This document shows positions 6,449 through 14,486 of a DNA stretch of 35,416 nucleotides, piece by piece (positions within the stretch are counted from its first letter, which is position 1; each line of letters starts with the position of its first letter). A program made the translations under genes and the position numbers. The notes under the pieces were generated by a model, which saw only the letters and a program-made list of their open reading frames with translations, made no database searches and was not told the origin of the DNA. Source of the stretch: an uncultured Bacteroidales bacterium (GTDB lineage Bacteria; Bacteroidota; Bacteroidia; Bacteroidales; UBA932); assembly GCA_945870315.1 (NCBI GenBank), contig CAMBRR010000014.1, positions 1-35,416 of the forward strand, read 5' to 3'.

Positions 6449-8143
6449 TTATGACCTCGTTGCCGTATCCAGCGCTTCGGAGATGTTGATGATATAGTCA
6501 CCCATCCTCTCCAGTTCTGCTACAGTGTCAAGGTAGAGGGTACTGAAAGCATATTCCTCTTCAGTAAGATCGCATCTTTCAATGCGCGAGAACTCTTCAT
6601 CACGAAGACGGTCGCGTAAGCAATTTATGGCCTTTTCATCATCATTTGCTCGGTTCAAGTCAGGACGCGAACTGTCAGAAGAACTGTTCATTGAGTTGAT
6701 GTTGCCAATCATCGTCTGATAGGCACTTCTCAAAGCTGTAAGCATATGAGAAATCCCTCTTCGACGCTCTTGAGAAAGCGGAGCCCCAAGACCTTTGATC
6801 CTTGACAGGATACGGCTGATGCTCTCCCCACTGTCGCCAAGGCTTTCAAGTTCGGAATTGATTCTGTATAAGGCCTTTATCATCTTGGATGTACTTACAC
6901 TCACTTCCTCCTCGGTAAGTCTTCCAAGGAAGGAGGCAACCTCCTTTTCAATATTATCAGATATCACCTCATATTTCACAAGACGCGCACGATGTTCCTC
7001 GAAATCATCATTCCCAAGATTCTCGAGAGCATCCTCAATCAATTGGACCTCTTTTGACGAAATCGTAGCAAAATGAGCAGTTTCCATCAATGCCATCGTT
7101 GCCCCAAGCTCCGGAGTTGCAACCGGACCAGCACTGATGTAGCGGATATGTTCATATTTATCCTCTCCTGATTTCTTCTTTTCCGGCAATATCTTGATCA
7201 CCAGTTTTTCAAGCTGAGGAATAAACCAGACAAGAAGGAGGGTGTTGATGGTATTGAAAAGGGTGTGGAACATAGACAGACCAACAAGAGGATTGAACTC
7301 CCCTATCCAACCTACCACGGTTTTATCAAGGGTGACAAACGGGCGGAAGAGAGCTAAGGCCCAGATGACTCCGAATATATTGAAAATGGTATGTGTCATA
7401 GCCGTTCGCTTGGCATTGACATTTCCCATTGCTGCAGCCACATTCGCCGTGATGGTAGTACCGATGTTTTCTCCCAGTACCATTGCGGCACCCATTTCGA
7501 ACGGAATCCATCCTTCATTCAGCATAATCAAGGTTATTGCCATAGTCGCGCTGGAAGATTGAAGCACAAGAGTGAGCACGGTTCCGAAAACCACGAAAAT
7601 CAGAACGCTGCCAAAGCCCCAGCTGGTCCAGTTGCGGATGAAAGAGAGTACCTCAGGAGTAGTTTTCAAATCCGGAACCGATGATTTGATGAGTGAAAGG
7701 CCAAGAAAAAGCAGTGAGAAGCCTATGATGAACTCGCCAATATTGTGGTACTTGTCCTTCTTCAACTGCATCAAGATGAAGCCAAAGAAAAACAGTGGGA
7801 TTGACAGGACGGCTATATCAAATTTGAAACCAAGAATGGAAATGATCCAGGCAGTGACCGTAGTACCGATATTGGCTCCCATTATCACACCGATTGCCTG
7901 CTTGAGAGTCAGCAGACCGGCACTTACAAAACTGACTACCAGCACGGTAGTGGCACTTGATGACTGAATTATTGCAGTTATTCCAAGGCCGGTAAGAACA
8001 CCTTTGAACGGGTTGGATGTCATTGCTCCGAGAAGGGAACGGAGGCGGTTTCCTGCAGCTTTCTGAATACCGGAGCTCATCATATTCATTCCATAGAGAA
8101 ACATTGCAAGAGCTCCGAGAAGAGTGAAAATCTGTGCTATCAT
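6449..8143 (-). CDS. Na+/phosphate symporter with PhoU-like tail
   Basis: 564 residues of the NptA/YjbB-type Na/Pi cotransporter family. The membrane half (about 1-320) has the inverted repeat typical of the family: QSSSATTVLVVSFVSAGLL with GANIGTTVTAW in the first half, and QSSSATMAITLIML with GENIGTTITANVAA in the second. The QSSS motifs line the phosphate path. The C-terminal 220 residues are helical and PhoU-like (ENLGNDDFEEHR, RINSELESLGDSGESISR, ELERMGDYIINISEAL) and probably face the cytoplasm as a regulatory domain. It is divergent from a PhoB/PhoR-like pair, with a TTAACA repeat operator between, so phosphate control is likely. In related proteins both import and export have been reported. 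Confidence 0.94.
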   Translation of the reverse strand: MIAQIFTLLGALAMFLYGMNMMSSGIQKAAGNRLRSLLGAMTSNPFKGVLTGLGITAIIQSSSATTVLVVSFVSAGLLTLKQAIGVIMGANIGTTVTAWIISILGFKFDIAVLSIPLFFFGFILMQLKKDKYHNIGEFIIGFSLLFLGLSLIKSSVPDLKTTPEVLSFIRNWTSWGFGSVLIFVVFGTVLTLVLQSSSATMAITLIMLNEGWIPFEMGAAMVLGENIGTTITANVAAAMGNVNAKRTAMTHTIFNIFGVIWALALFRPFVTLDKTVVGWIGEFNPLVGLSMFHTLFNTINTLLLVWFIPQLEKLVIKILPEKKKSGEDKYEHIRYISAGPVATPELGATMALMETAHFATISSKEVQLIEDALENLGNDDFEEHRARLVKYEVISDNIEKEVASFLGRLTEEEVSVSTSKMIKALYRINSELESLGDSGESISRILSRIKGLGAPLSQERRRGISHMLTALRSAYQTMIGNINSMNSSSDSSRPDLNRANDDEKAINCLRDRLRDEEFSRIERCDLTEEEYAFSTLYLDTVAELERMGDYIINISEALDTATRS

Positions 8144-8226
8144 TATTCTTGAAAAATTGATTTCGCGGGCAAATTTGAGGCTATTTCTTCAGGCTTGAAA
8201 GGGTTTGGATACGGATAATCAATAAA

Positions 8227-8265
8227 TTAACAAAGAATTAACATCGGCTTAACACTTCTTTAACA
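8227..8265 (+). promoter_or_regulatory. Pho-box-like operator: four TTAACA repeats, 11-bp period
   Basis: TTAACA occurs at 8227-8232, 8238-8243, 8249-8254 and 8260-8265, so the starts are spaced exactly 11 bp apart. PhoB/PhoP family regulators bind direct repeats of this period, and TTAACA-like hexamers are the known Bacillus PhoP recognition unit. The last repeat is about 10 bp upstream of the -7 box at 8276-8283, the position expected for an activator touching polymerase. Confidence 0.8.
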
Positions 8266-8275
8266 TAAGACTGAT

Positions 8276-8283
8276 TATCTTTG
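8276..8283 (+). promoter_or_regulatory. -7 box TATCTTTG of the response-regulator gene
   Basis: TATCTTTG matches TAnnTTTG exactly and ends 5 nt before the ATG at 8289. Transcription would start at or next to the start codon, so the message is probably leaderless or nearly so. Confidence 0.7.
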
Positions 8284-8288
8284 CACCG

Positions 8289-8954
8289 ATGGAAGAAATT
8301 TTAATTGTAGAAGACGAACGGGATATCCGTGAAATCCTGTCTTTCAATTTGGAAAGAGCGGGATACAGAACGGTGGAAGCATCCACCGCAGAAGAAGGCC
8401 TTGAAAAACTGACTCAAAGTACCAGCCTTATACTTTTGGATGTAATGCTCCCGGGAATGTCAGGATTTGAAATGGCCTCAACAATAAGAGAAGCTGATTC
8501 TCACGTTCCTATTATTTTCCTTACGGCAAGAAGCTCCGAAGAAGATGTTTTAAATGGGTTCAAATCAGGAGGGGATGATTATATAGCAAAACCCTTCTCC
8601 CGTGCAGAACTTCTTGCGAGGGTTAAGGCAGTGCTCAAGAGGACATCACCACCTATGCCCACAAAATATGAATGCGGGCCGTTAGTCATTGATATAGAAA
8701 GCAGTACTGCTACCCTGGATGGCAAGGTTATCCTTTTCTCAAGGAAAGAATTCGACATCCTCGCCTTTCTGATACGGAACCAAGGCAGTTATTTCAGCCG
8801 CAGTGACCTGATCAGGGAACTCTGGGTCGATGCTCCATATGTGATTGACAGGACAATTGATGTTCACATTGCCCATATCCGCACCAAACTAGGTCCCTAC
8901 AAAGACCTTCTGGTCAGCCGGAACGGCTTCGGATATACGCTTATACCTGGTTAA
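8289..8954 (+). CDS. OmpR/PhoB-family response regulator
   Basis: 221 residues: receiver domain (about 1-120) and winged-helix DNA-binding domain (about 125-220). The receiver has the acidic pair E8/D9, phospho-acceptor D51 in LLLDVMLPG, T79 and K101 in AKPFSRAELLARV. The output domain has FSRKEFDILAFLIRNQG and the recognition region DRTIDVHIAHIRTKLG, as in PhoB. The kinase gene begins 10 nt downstream. The operator of four TTAACA repeats in its own promoter suggests autoregulation and, with the divergent Na/Pi symporter, a PhoB-like phosphate role. The general family is certain; the phosphate assignment is inference from context. Confidence 0.95.
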   Translation: MEEILIVEDERDIREILSFNLERAGYRTVEASTAEEGLEKLTQSTSLILLDVMLPGMSGFEMASTIREADSHVPIIFLTARSSEEDVLNGFKSGGDDYIAKPFSRAELLARVKAVLKRTSPPMPTKYECGPLVIDIESSTATLDGKVILFSRKEFDILAFLIRNQGSYFSRSDLIRELWVDAPYVIDRTIDVHIAHIRTKLGPYKDLLVSRNGFGYTLIPG

Positions 8955-8964
8955 GTAATAAAAT

Positions 8965-10275
8965 ATGAGAAAGTTAAGATATTCATACAAGCAAATGCTG
9001 CTCATATATCTGGGAGCTGTGCTGGGTATCTTCGTCCTGGCGGCCACCATATATGAAATCAGGATTGAAAAAAATTACAAGAAATCCATCCTTGCCACAA
9101 AGATGGAAGGAATGGCAGACCTTGCAAAAGAAGCTATAAGTTTCTATGGAACCCCAATCGACGGAGAAAGGGTATATTCAACACTTCCGAAAGACCAGGA
9201 CATCAGGCTGACCATACTCACCAGAGAAGGTACAGTCATATATGATTCTGATACACAGGACATTGACTCCAACCATAGTGACAGACCAGAAATCATCAGT
9301 TCTCTGGACGGCAACAGCGGCTGGGCAATAAGAAAATCCGAAACCAACCAGAGGGAATACTGCTATCTTGCCAAAGCCTACGAAGATTGCACGATAAGGA
9401 TAGCGCTTCCTTACGAGCTGGATATCAAGCACTTCCTGCGTCCAAACACCTTTCATCTTCTTATTTCAGTAGTGCTCCTTCTGGCCGTACTTGTGGCCAT
9501 CGGTTTGGCTATGCTGAAGAATTACAAACAGTTGGAAGATGCCCTTGCAAAAGTGGAGAGTGAGAAAAAGGAAAACAGAAGGATGAAGCACGAGATGACT
9601 CACAACATTGCTCACGAACTCCGCACTCCGGTCAGCAGTATGAGGGGCTATCTTGAAGCGCTTGTTGATTGTGAAGATCTGGATGGCGAAAGACAGAAGC
9701 TTTTCATTCAAAGGGCATATCTTCAATCCTTGAGGCTCTCTGACCTTCTGAGGGACATCGCCATTGTTACCAAGATAGAAGAAGCCCCGGAACTCATTAA
9801 AGTTGAAGAACTTAACTTAAAGGATATTCTCGCAGGAGTTCTGGATGAGTTCAGCGAAAAAATGCGCGAGTACGGGATAGCAGCTGTCAATCTGATTGGG
9901 GACGACAGCAAGATAACGGGCAGCCCTAGCCTTGTATATGCAATATTCAGGAATCTTGTAGAGAACAGTTGCAAATATGCCGGCAAGGATACGATGATAA
10001 CTGTCCGTTCGGAGAATGCTGATGATGGAATGATACGAGTGATGTACAAGGACAGCGGCAAGGGCGTGAATCCAGCTATGCTTGAACGCATCTTTGAGCG
10101 TTTTTTCAGGATTGATGCCGCCTCCAGCACTGATTACCGCGACGATGTCGGCAGCGGTCTTGGACTGTCGGTTGTAAGGAACGCAGTGCAGTTCCACGGT
10201 GGTAAGATATCTGCACTGATTCCGCCTGAAGGCGGCCTCGAATTTGATTTCACGCTAAAGAGGAAGGACGACTAA
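8965..10275 (+). CDS. Sensor histidine kinase, PhoR-like
   Basis: 436 residues. Transmembrane helix 1 spans about residues 11-30, a periplasmic sensing region of about 130 residues follows, and helix 2 spans about 163-184. The dimerisation/phospho-acceptor helix has THNIAHELRTPVSSMRG with H217. The ATP-binding domain shows the N box FRNLVENSCKYAG, the G1 box DSGKGV, an F box around IFERFFRID, and the G2 box GSGLGLSVVRNAVQFHGG. All catalytic boxes are intact. It is encoded directly after the response regulator and is surely its partner. No PAS domain is evident, unlike E. coli PhoR, so the signal is not proven to be phosphate. A dense run of hairpins follows the stop codon. Confidence 0.95.
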   Translation: MRKLRYSYKQMLLIYLGAVLGIFVLAATIYEIRIEKNYKKSILATKMEGMADLAKEAISFYGTPIDGERVYSTLPKDQDIRLTILTREGTVIYDSDTQDIDSNHSDRPEIISSLDGNSGWAIRKSETNQREYCYLAKAYEDCTIRIALPYELDIKHFLRPNTFHLLISVVLLLAVLVAIGLAMLKNYKQLEDALAKVESEKKENRRMKHEMTHNIAHELRTPVSSMRGYLEALVDCEDLDGERQKLFIQRAYLQSLRLSDLLRDIAIVTKIEEAPELIKVEELNLKDILAGVLDEFSEKMREYGIAAVNLIGDDSKITGSPSLVYAIFRNLVENSCKYAGKDTMITVRSENADDGMIRVMYKDSGKGVNPAMLERIFERFFRIDAASSTDYRDDVGSGLGLSVVRNAVQFHGGKISALIPPEGGLEFDFTLKRKDD

Positions 10276-10278
10276 AAA

Positions 10279-10361
10279 CTAATCCAGTCGCGAAGCGACC
10301 GAGCCGAGTAGGCTCGAGATACCCCTAATAGGGGTCGTAGACGATAGTCTACGGGGGTTAG
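10279..10361. repeat. Multi-hairpin element with closing stem
   Basis: Four hairpins follow one another: GTCGC/GCGAC (10287-10299), CGAGCC/GGCTCG (10300-10316), ACCCC/GGGGT (10321-10335) and CGTAGAC/GTCTACG (10336-10353). CTAATCC (10279-10285) and GGGTTAG (10355-10361) can pair as a 7-bp closing stem with one G-U, giving a five-way junction resembling a tRNA-like fold. It is not a recognisable tRNA. It may be a structured RNA or a mobile palindromic repeat. Confidence 0.55.
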
Positions 10362-10369
10362 GAAGGTCA

Positions 10370-10425
10370 GTTTTTCGAAGAAAAACGATGAAGGTGACTA
10401 AGAAACTGACTTTTTAGTCACCTTC
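10370..10425 (-). terminator. Terminator hairpins of the radical-SAM gene
   Basis: A 12-bp perfect stem, TTAGTCACCTTC (10414-10425) with GAAGGTGACTAA (10390-10401), overlaps the stop codon of the minus-strand radical-SAM gene. A second hairpin, GTTTTTC/GAAAAAC (10370-10386), follows. The rightward kinase transcript would meet the same structures, so it may act in both directions. Confidence 0.6.
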
Positions 10426-11646
10426 ACGCAAGGCAGTCATTATATTGGCCGGGGCACGGTGGGCCAGAAGTTCACGTTTCATAAAATCCATCGCCGGGGC
10501 AACGTGGTCGAAGAATTGATAATAGCCCTCACACAGATAGTTTAGTCCGGCTTCTCCATCGGAGGTTTGGACAAAACGATTCTTCGGACATTCGCCGTTG
10601 CAGGCGAAAAGATATTGGCACTCACGGCATTGGCGTGGAAGCGAGTTCAATTTTGCATCGCCAAATGACTGTTCCCTCTCGCTGTACATCATTTCTATGA
10701 GGGTATTCTCACGGATATTGCCAAGTTTGTACTGCGGAAAAACAAAATGGTCACAAGTATAGACATCCCCGTTATATTCCATTACTCCAGCATGTCCGCA
10801 GGTCCTGGCCATAGTACAGACTCCCGGCTGCTCCCCTACCCAGTTGGCCAATGTAGAATCAAAAAGCTGGATATAGTACTGACCGACATCATTATACACC
10901 CATTCATCGAAGATTGCACAAAGGAAATCGCCCCATTGTTTCGGCTTCACGGAAAAAGGTGCTAGAGGCAAATCAATTCTGTCGGCAGGACAGGCCAGAT
11001 GACGACCGTCTGAATGAGCCATTATCCTCTCTACAATCGGAGTGAACTGGATATACCTGCAACGAATATCCTTAAAGAAATGATAGAATTCAAGCGGATA
11101 ATCTCCATTGAAATCGTTGACCACTGCAAGGGCATTCCAGTCCACGCCATAACGGTTCAGGAGTTCTATTCCTTTCATCACCTTGGAAAATGACGGCTTG
11201 CCCTTGATATTGTGACGGTAACGGTCATGAAATCGTTCCGGTCCGTCAATGGACACTCCCACAAGCCACTTATTGTCGCGGAAGAACTGGCACCATTCAT
11301 CATTCAGCAATGTTCCGTTGGTTTGGATACAATTGTCAATTTGACGCCCACGGGCATATTTCTTCTGGAGACTTATAACCTTCTTATAAAATGACAGGGG
11401 CCGCATCAAGGCTTCGCCACCGTGCCAGGTAAAAAGGACCTGAGGGATGGTCTGGGACTCAATATACTGACTGATATACAGTTCCAGAAGATCTTCGCTC
11501 ATTTCGAACACTCCGGCCTTCAAATCCTTCTTGTACAGATTGTTCTTTTCCAGATAATAGCAATAGTCGCATGCAAGATTACAGCTCGGGCCTGCCGGCT
11601 TGGCCATTACATACAAAGGTCTTGAAAAAGGTGATATCGTGTCCAT
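10414..11646 (-). CDS. Anaerobic sulfatase-maturating enzyme (radical SAM/SPASM)
   Basis: 410 residues, normal length. The enzyme uses SAM radicals to oxidise an active-site Cys or Ser of sulfatases to formylglycine in the absence of oxygen. The radical-SAM cluster motif CNLACDYC gives C22, C26 and C29, followed by LFTWHGGEALMRPLSFY. The middle has QTNGTLLND and VGVSIDGPERFHDRYR. The C-terminal SPASM region supplies ligands for two extra clusters, including CTMARTCGHAGVMEYNGDVYTCDHF and CRECQYLFACNGECPKNRF. The family is anSME (ChuR in B. thetaiotaomicron). No sulfatase gene is in the window, so its substrate lies elsewhere. A possible variant -7 box, TAACTTCG, is at 11671-11678. Confidence 0.94.
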   Translation of the reverse strand: MDTISPFSRPLYVMAKPAGPSCNLACDYCYYLEKNNLYKKDLKAGVFEMSEDLLELYISQYIESQTIPQVLFTWHGGEALMRPLSFYKKVISLQKKYARGRQIDNCIQTNGTLLNDEWCQFFRDNKWLVGVSIDGPERFHDRYRHNIKGKPSFSKVMKGIELLNRYGVDWNALAVVNDFNGDYPLEFYHFFKDIRCRYIQFTPIVERIMAHSDGRHLACPADRIDLPLAPFSVKPKQWGDFLCAIFDEWVYNDVGQYYIQLFDSTLANWVGEQPGVCTMARTCGHAGVMEYNGDVYTCDHFVFPQYKLGNIRENTLIEMMYSEREQSFGDAKLNSLPRQCRECQYLFACNGECPKNRFVQTSDGEAGLNYLCEGYYQFFDHVAPAMDFMKRELLAHRAPANIMTALREGD

Positions 11647-11777
11647 CTTGACTGCTGTTTTCCAAAAATGCGAAGTTACAAAATTTCCAATTCAATCTAT
11701 ATTTCTTCATAGTAAGATGAAAAAAAATAAGTTGCGTCAGATTAGAATCAGATTTTTAAAGATGATGCAGTATATTT

Positions 11778-11792
11778 TTTGAGGATTACTAA
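11778..11792 (+). promoter_or_regulatory. Copy 2 of TTTGAGGATTACTWA motif, before the deaminase
   Basis: TTTGAGGATTACTAA, on the plus strand, lies 47 nt before the deaminase ATG. It is the only copy serving a rightward gene and the one most distant from its start codon. A TATTTTCG box (a TAnnTTTG variant) lies between it and the gene, near 11804. Confidence 0.6.
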
Positions 11793-11839
11793 GAAATATT
11801 TTGTATTTTCGTCACCTGCAAAAAAATGAATATAGGAAT

Positions 11840-12316
11840 ATGAAAGAGGAAGAGATTCACAAAAAATATATGAAACTGGCCATCGAGGAAGCCAGAACTG
11901 GTATATTGAACAATCACGGAGGGCCGTTCGGATCTGTTATTGTCAAAGATGGAGAGATAATTGCAACCGGTCACAACCGGGTATTGCTTAATAACGATGC
12001 TACTGCTCACGGTGAGATTGAAGCCATGAGGGCGGCAGGGATGAAACTGCACACCTATGATTTGTCAGGATGTACAATCTATACGACCGGAGAACCTTGC
12101 CATATGTGCCTGTGTGCCTGTATGTGGGCAAATATCGACAAAATCTATTACGGCTGTACCATTGAAGACAACGGCCTGATAGGTTTCAGGGATGACAAAT
12201 TTGACAAGATATTCGGAGGCAGGGACAAACTCGAAGGCTTTATGACTGAGGTTGAACGCCAGAGTTGCCTGGAACTTTTCAATTTCTACCGCACACTCAG
12301 AAGACAAACATATTGA
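11840..12316 (+). CDS. Nucleoside/nucleobase deaminase (guanine deaminase-like)
   Basis: 158 residues from the ATG at 11840; an earlier in-frame TTG at 11801 would fall in the promoter and is rejected. The zinc site of the cytidine/deoxycytidylate deaminase fold is complete: H57 and E59 in TAHGEI, and C87 and C90 in GEPCHMC. The opening ARTGILNNHGGPFGSVIVKDG and the NDATAH segment resemble B. subtilis guanine deaminase GuaD, more than the tRNA adenosine deaminase TadA, although the two are close. It probably converts guanine to xanthine or acts on a related base. The C-terminal ends also fit GuaD-type proteins, which swap them between subunits. It is divergent from the radical-SAM gene. Confidence 0.88.
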   Translation: MKEEEIHKKYMKLAIEEARTGILNNHGGPFGSVIVKDGEIIATGHNRVLLNNDATAHGEIEAMRAAGMKLHTYDLSGCTIYTTGEPCHMCLCACMWANIDKIYYGCTIEDNGLIGFRDDKFDKIFGGRDKLEGFMTEVERQSCLELFNFYRTLRRQTY

Positions 12317-12370
12317 TAGGGACGATGCTCAAACAGGCAGACAAATCCATATTATTTATTTGATTATCAG

Positions 12371-13174
12371 CTATTTAAAGTAGTACTGCCCTTTGCCGGC
12401 TGTCAGTCTGCCGTACTGGACAGCATTCTTCGGGCAATAATGGTAACAGGCCATGCATTGGAGGCAGTTCCCGTTCCACTTCGGACGCTTTACGACTGTC
12501 TCCTTCATTTGTCCATCCTGACCACCTTCTGAAGAAGGTTTCTGAATCTCCATCGTGATGTTGTGGACAGGACAGGAACGCTCACATACTCCGCAACCTA
12601 TGCAGTCATCAGTAGTATGGAAAGCCGAGTCTGAAATAGTAAGTTTGAACAGTGAGCCAATGATATGGGTATTGATCCAGGGGTGTTTACCTGGGATAAG
12701 GTCTAAGACAGTCTGTTTGTTTCGAATCTGATCTGCAACAATCGAAATTTTTTCCTTGACTGCATCATTTTTCAATTTTGCATTCTCTTCAGTGTCAAGG
12801 CTGAAGCCTGGAAAACAGAGGTAAGTTTCCGGCATCTGGAAGGTGAAACAAGCATTCAGTTCAAGAGAAACTGATGCCATAATTTTACGGAACTCTCTGT
12901 CTGTAAATCCAATATTGTCACCACAAGTACATGCGAACCAGACATATTCCGGTTTTCCTTTCCAACAGGCGTTCTTTATAAAATCCCGTACAAGAGTCGG
13001 AACATTCCAGGCATAAACCGGGAAAACGAAACCAAGGAGCCCGCCCTCACAATCAAACTCCTTAATTCCCTTGTCAATCAGGTCCGGGATGAACCGCAGT
13101 TCCTCTCCCAAAGCCTCTGAAAGACTCTTTGCCACAAAGCGGCTGTTTCCGCAACCGGAGTAATAGTATATCAT
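12371..13174 (-). CDS. EFR1 family ferrodoxin (flavodoxin + 2[4Fe-4S])
   Basis: 267 residues. The N-terminal half is flavodoxin-like, starting YYYSGCGNSRFVAKSLSE, with GFVFPVYAWNVPTLVRDF where the flavin phosphate and ring would bind. The C-terminal half is a bacterial ferredoxin with two [4Fe-4S] motifs: CIGCGVCERSCP (C191, C194, C197, C201) and CLQCMACYHYCP (C237, C240, C243, C247). EFR1 proteins are thought to carry electrons between a flavin and iron-sulfur clusters in anaerobes; partners are mostly unknown. The 15-nt repeated motif is 10 nt before its ATG. A rubredoxin gene lies just upstream on the same strand, suggesting a redox pair. A broken relative lies at 1828-1911. Confidence 0.93.
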   Translation of the reverse strand: MIYYYSGCGNSRFVAKSLSEALGEELRFIPDLIDKGIKEFDCEGGLLGFVFPVYAWNVPTLVRDFIKNACWKGKPEYVWFACTCGDNIGFTDREFRKIMASVSLELNACFTFQMPETYLCFPGFSLDTEENAKLKNDAVKEKISIVADQIRNKQTVLDLIPGKHPWINTHIIGSLFKLTISDSAFHTTDDCIGCGVCERSCPVHNITMEIQKPSSEGGQDGQMKETVVKRPKWNGNCLQCMACYHYCPKNAVQYGRLTAGKGQYYFK

Positions 13175-13184
13175 CTTGCTCTAT

Positions 13185-13199
13185 TAAGTAATCCTCAAA
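13185..13199 (-). promoter_or_regulatory. Copy 3 of TTTGAGGATTACTWA motif, before the EFR1 gene
   Basis: On the minus strand TTTGAGGATTACTTA ends 10 nt before the ATG at 13174. Flanking bases (TTATTA just upstream) match those of the amylase copy, so the two share about 20 nt. Confidence 0.65.
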
Positions 13200-13210
13200 T
13201 AATAACTAAA

Positions 13211-13246
13211 GACACAGCCCCCAGACAGCTGCCTGAAGGCTGTATC
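13211..13246 (-). terminator. Probable terminator after rubredoxin
   Basis: GACACAGCC (13211-13219) can pair with GGCTGTATC (13238-13246), nine pairs including one G-U, with an inner CAGacagctgcCTG. On the minus strand it lies about 20 nt after the rubredoxin stop and is followed by a U-rich stretch. It separates rubredoxin from the EFR1 gene. Confidence 0.5.
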
Positions 13247-13266
13247 AAATCCTTTTTAAAAAGCTA

Positions 13267-13425
13267 TTACTCAGCTGAGAACTGATCCTTTCCTACTCCA
13301 CACAAAGGGCAGAGGAAATCCTCAGGAACATCCTCCCAAGGGGTACCAGGAGCGATACCGCCTTCAGGATAACCTACTTCAGGGTCATATTCCCATCCGC
13401 ATACATCACAAACATACTTACTCAT
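13267..13425 (-). CDS. Rubredoxin
   Basis: A 52-residue protein, the normal size of rubredoxin. The four iron-binding cysteines are in the two canonical loops: [13 protein letters not shown] (C6, C9) and [11 protein letters not shown] (C39, C42). The aromatic core residues Y4, W11, Y13, W30 and F37 are in place, as is the conserved [15 protein letters not shown]. It is a one-electron carrier, often serving oxygen or peroxide reductases in anaerobes; no such partner is adjacent. It has its own -7 box at 13452-13459. The EFR1 ferrodoxin gene follows on the same strand beyond a likely terminator. Confidence 0.95.
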   Translation of the reverse strand: MSKYVCDVCGWEYDPEVGYPEGGIAPGTPWEDVPEDFLCPLCGVGKDQFSAE

Positions 13426-13451
13426 AACAATAGAATTTAAATATCTAATCG

Positions 13452-13459
13452 CAAAAATA
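13452..13459 (-). promoter_or_regulatory. -7 box TATTTTTG of rubredoxin
   Basis: On the minus strand TATTTTTG matches TAnnTTTG and ends 26 nt before the ATG at 13425. Confidence 0.6.
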
Positions 13460-13554
13460 GATAATTTTCAGGATACTGCACAGAGAATCTTCTAAAAATA
13501 TGACTATTAAGACAAAGATACAAATTAAGAATTGATTATGACAACTGATTGATA

Positions 13555-13562
13555 TATCTTTG
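13555..13562 (+). promoter_or_regulatory. -7 box TATCTTTG of the EamA gene
   Basis: TATCTTTG ends 4 nt before the ATG at 13567, so transcription starts at or beside the initiator codon. The arrangement matches that of the response-regulator gene at 8276-8289. Confidence 0.65.
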
Positions 13563-13566
13563 CAGC

Positions 13567-14481
13567 ATGATTGAAATCACAAATAAGGCCGCAGGACACG
13601 CGGCTTGTTTTATGGCCTATGCCATATTCGGACTTAACATAGTGATTTGCAAGGACTTGACCAGCAGTCACACCTTCTCCCCACTAGCCTTATTCTCGAT
13701 AAGGTCGGTGTGTGCCTGCACGCTTTTCTGGCTGATTTCACTCTTTCAGCCGAAGGAAAAAGTGGATAGGAAAGACTATATCAAAATATTCCTTGCATCT
13801 TTCCTTGGATATTTCTGCTGTCAATTGTCGTTTTTGATGGCAATTCCACAGGTAACTCCGATGACAAGCTCCATTGTCAGTTCGCTTTCTCCAATCTATA
13901 CGATGTTCATCGCCGCCGTGGCAATCAAGGAGCCTATCACACTCAAGAAGGTCACCGGAGTACTGATCAGTTTCGGAGGAATGATGCTGCTGGTACTCGG
14001 AGGGATGAGGGCATCAGGAGTTATGGAGAATTCCATTCAGGGCATATTGCTGCTGATAGTCAATGGATTGAGCTTTGCTCTCTACCTTGGAATATTCAAA
14101 CCGCTCATCAGCAAATACAGCGTATGTACCTTTATGAAATGGATTTTCCTTTTCTCTACCCTGATGTCGTTTCCATTCACCTGCGGAGAAATCTTCAGAC
14201 TTGACTGGGGAGAAATTCCCTCAAAAATACTTCTCGAACTTGGATTTCTAGTCTTTTTTGCAACATTCATAAGTTACTACCTCATCCCATATGGGCAGAA
14301 AAGACTGCATCCGACTCTTGTGAGCCTTTATGCATATATCCAGCCTATAATAGCAACAGCAATCAGCATATGTATCGGAATGGACACACTCACCTGGCAG
14401 AAAGTGCTATCAGCGATTCTTGTTTTTGCAGGAGTAATCATCGTCAGCTACAGCAAAACCAGTCCGAAGCACAGCAATTAA
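13567..14481 (+). CDS. EamA/DMT-family transporter
   Basis: 304 residues from the ATG at 13567; an upstream in-frame TTG at 13549 precedes the promoter box and is rejected. Ten hydrophobic helices are arranged as two EamA repeats of five. The first has FMAYAIFGLNIVICKDL and AIPQVTPMTSSIVSSLSPIY. The second has GYESL-free but EamA-like QKRLHPTLVSLYAYIQPIIA, followed by a last helix with FAGVIIVSYS, the classical end of the drug/metabolite transporter fold. These are inner-membrane exporters or importers of amino acids, nucleotides or other metabolites; the substrate cannot be told. It converges on the MalY/PatB gene with only 5 nt between stop codons. Confidence 0.92.
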   Translation: MIEITNKAAGHAACFMAYAIFGLNIVICKDLTSSHTFSPLALFSIRSVCACTLFWLISLFQPKEKVDRKDYIKIFLASFLGYFCCQLSFLMAIPQVTPMTSSIVSSLSPIYTMFIAAVAIKEPITLKKVTGVLISFGGMMLLVLGGMRASGVMENSIQGILLLIVNGLSFALYLGIFKPLISKYSVCTFMKWIFLFSTLMSFPFTCGEIFRLDWGEIPSKILLELGFLVFFATFISYYLIPYGQKRLHPTLVSLYAYIQPIIATAISICIGMDTLTWQKVLSAILVFAGVIIVSYSKTSPKHSN

Positions 14482-14486
14482 TTGAG

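Noticed and set aside
10279..10361. The multi-hairpin region as a tRNA gene
   Set aside because: The closing stem is 7 bp, but the hairpin loops (GAA, GAGTA, TAATA, GATA) are not D, anticodon or T loops, and there is no GTTC-like T arm or CCA end.
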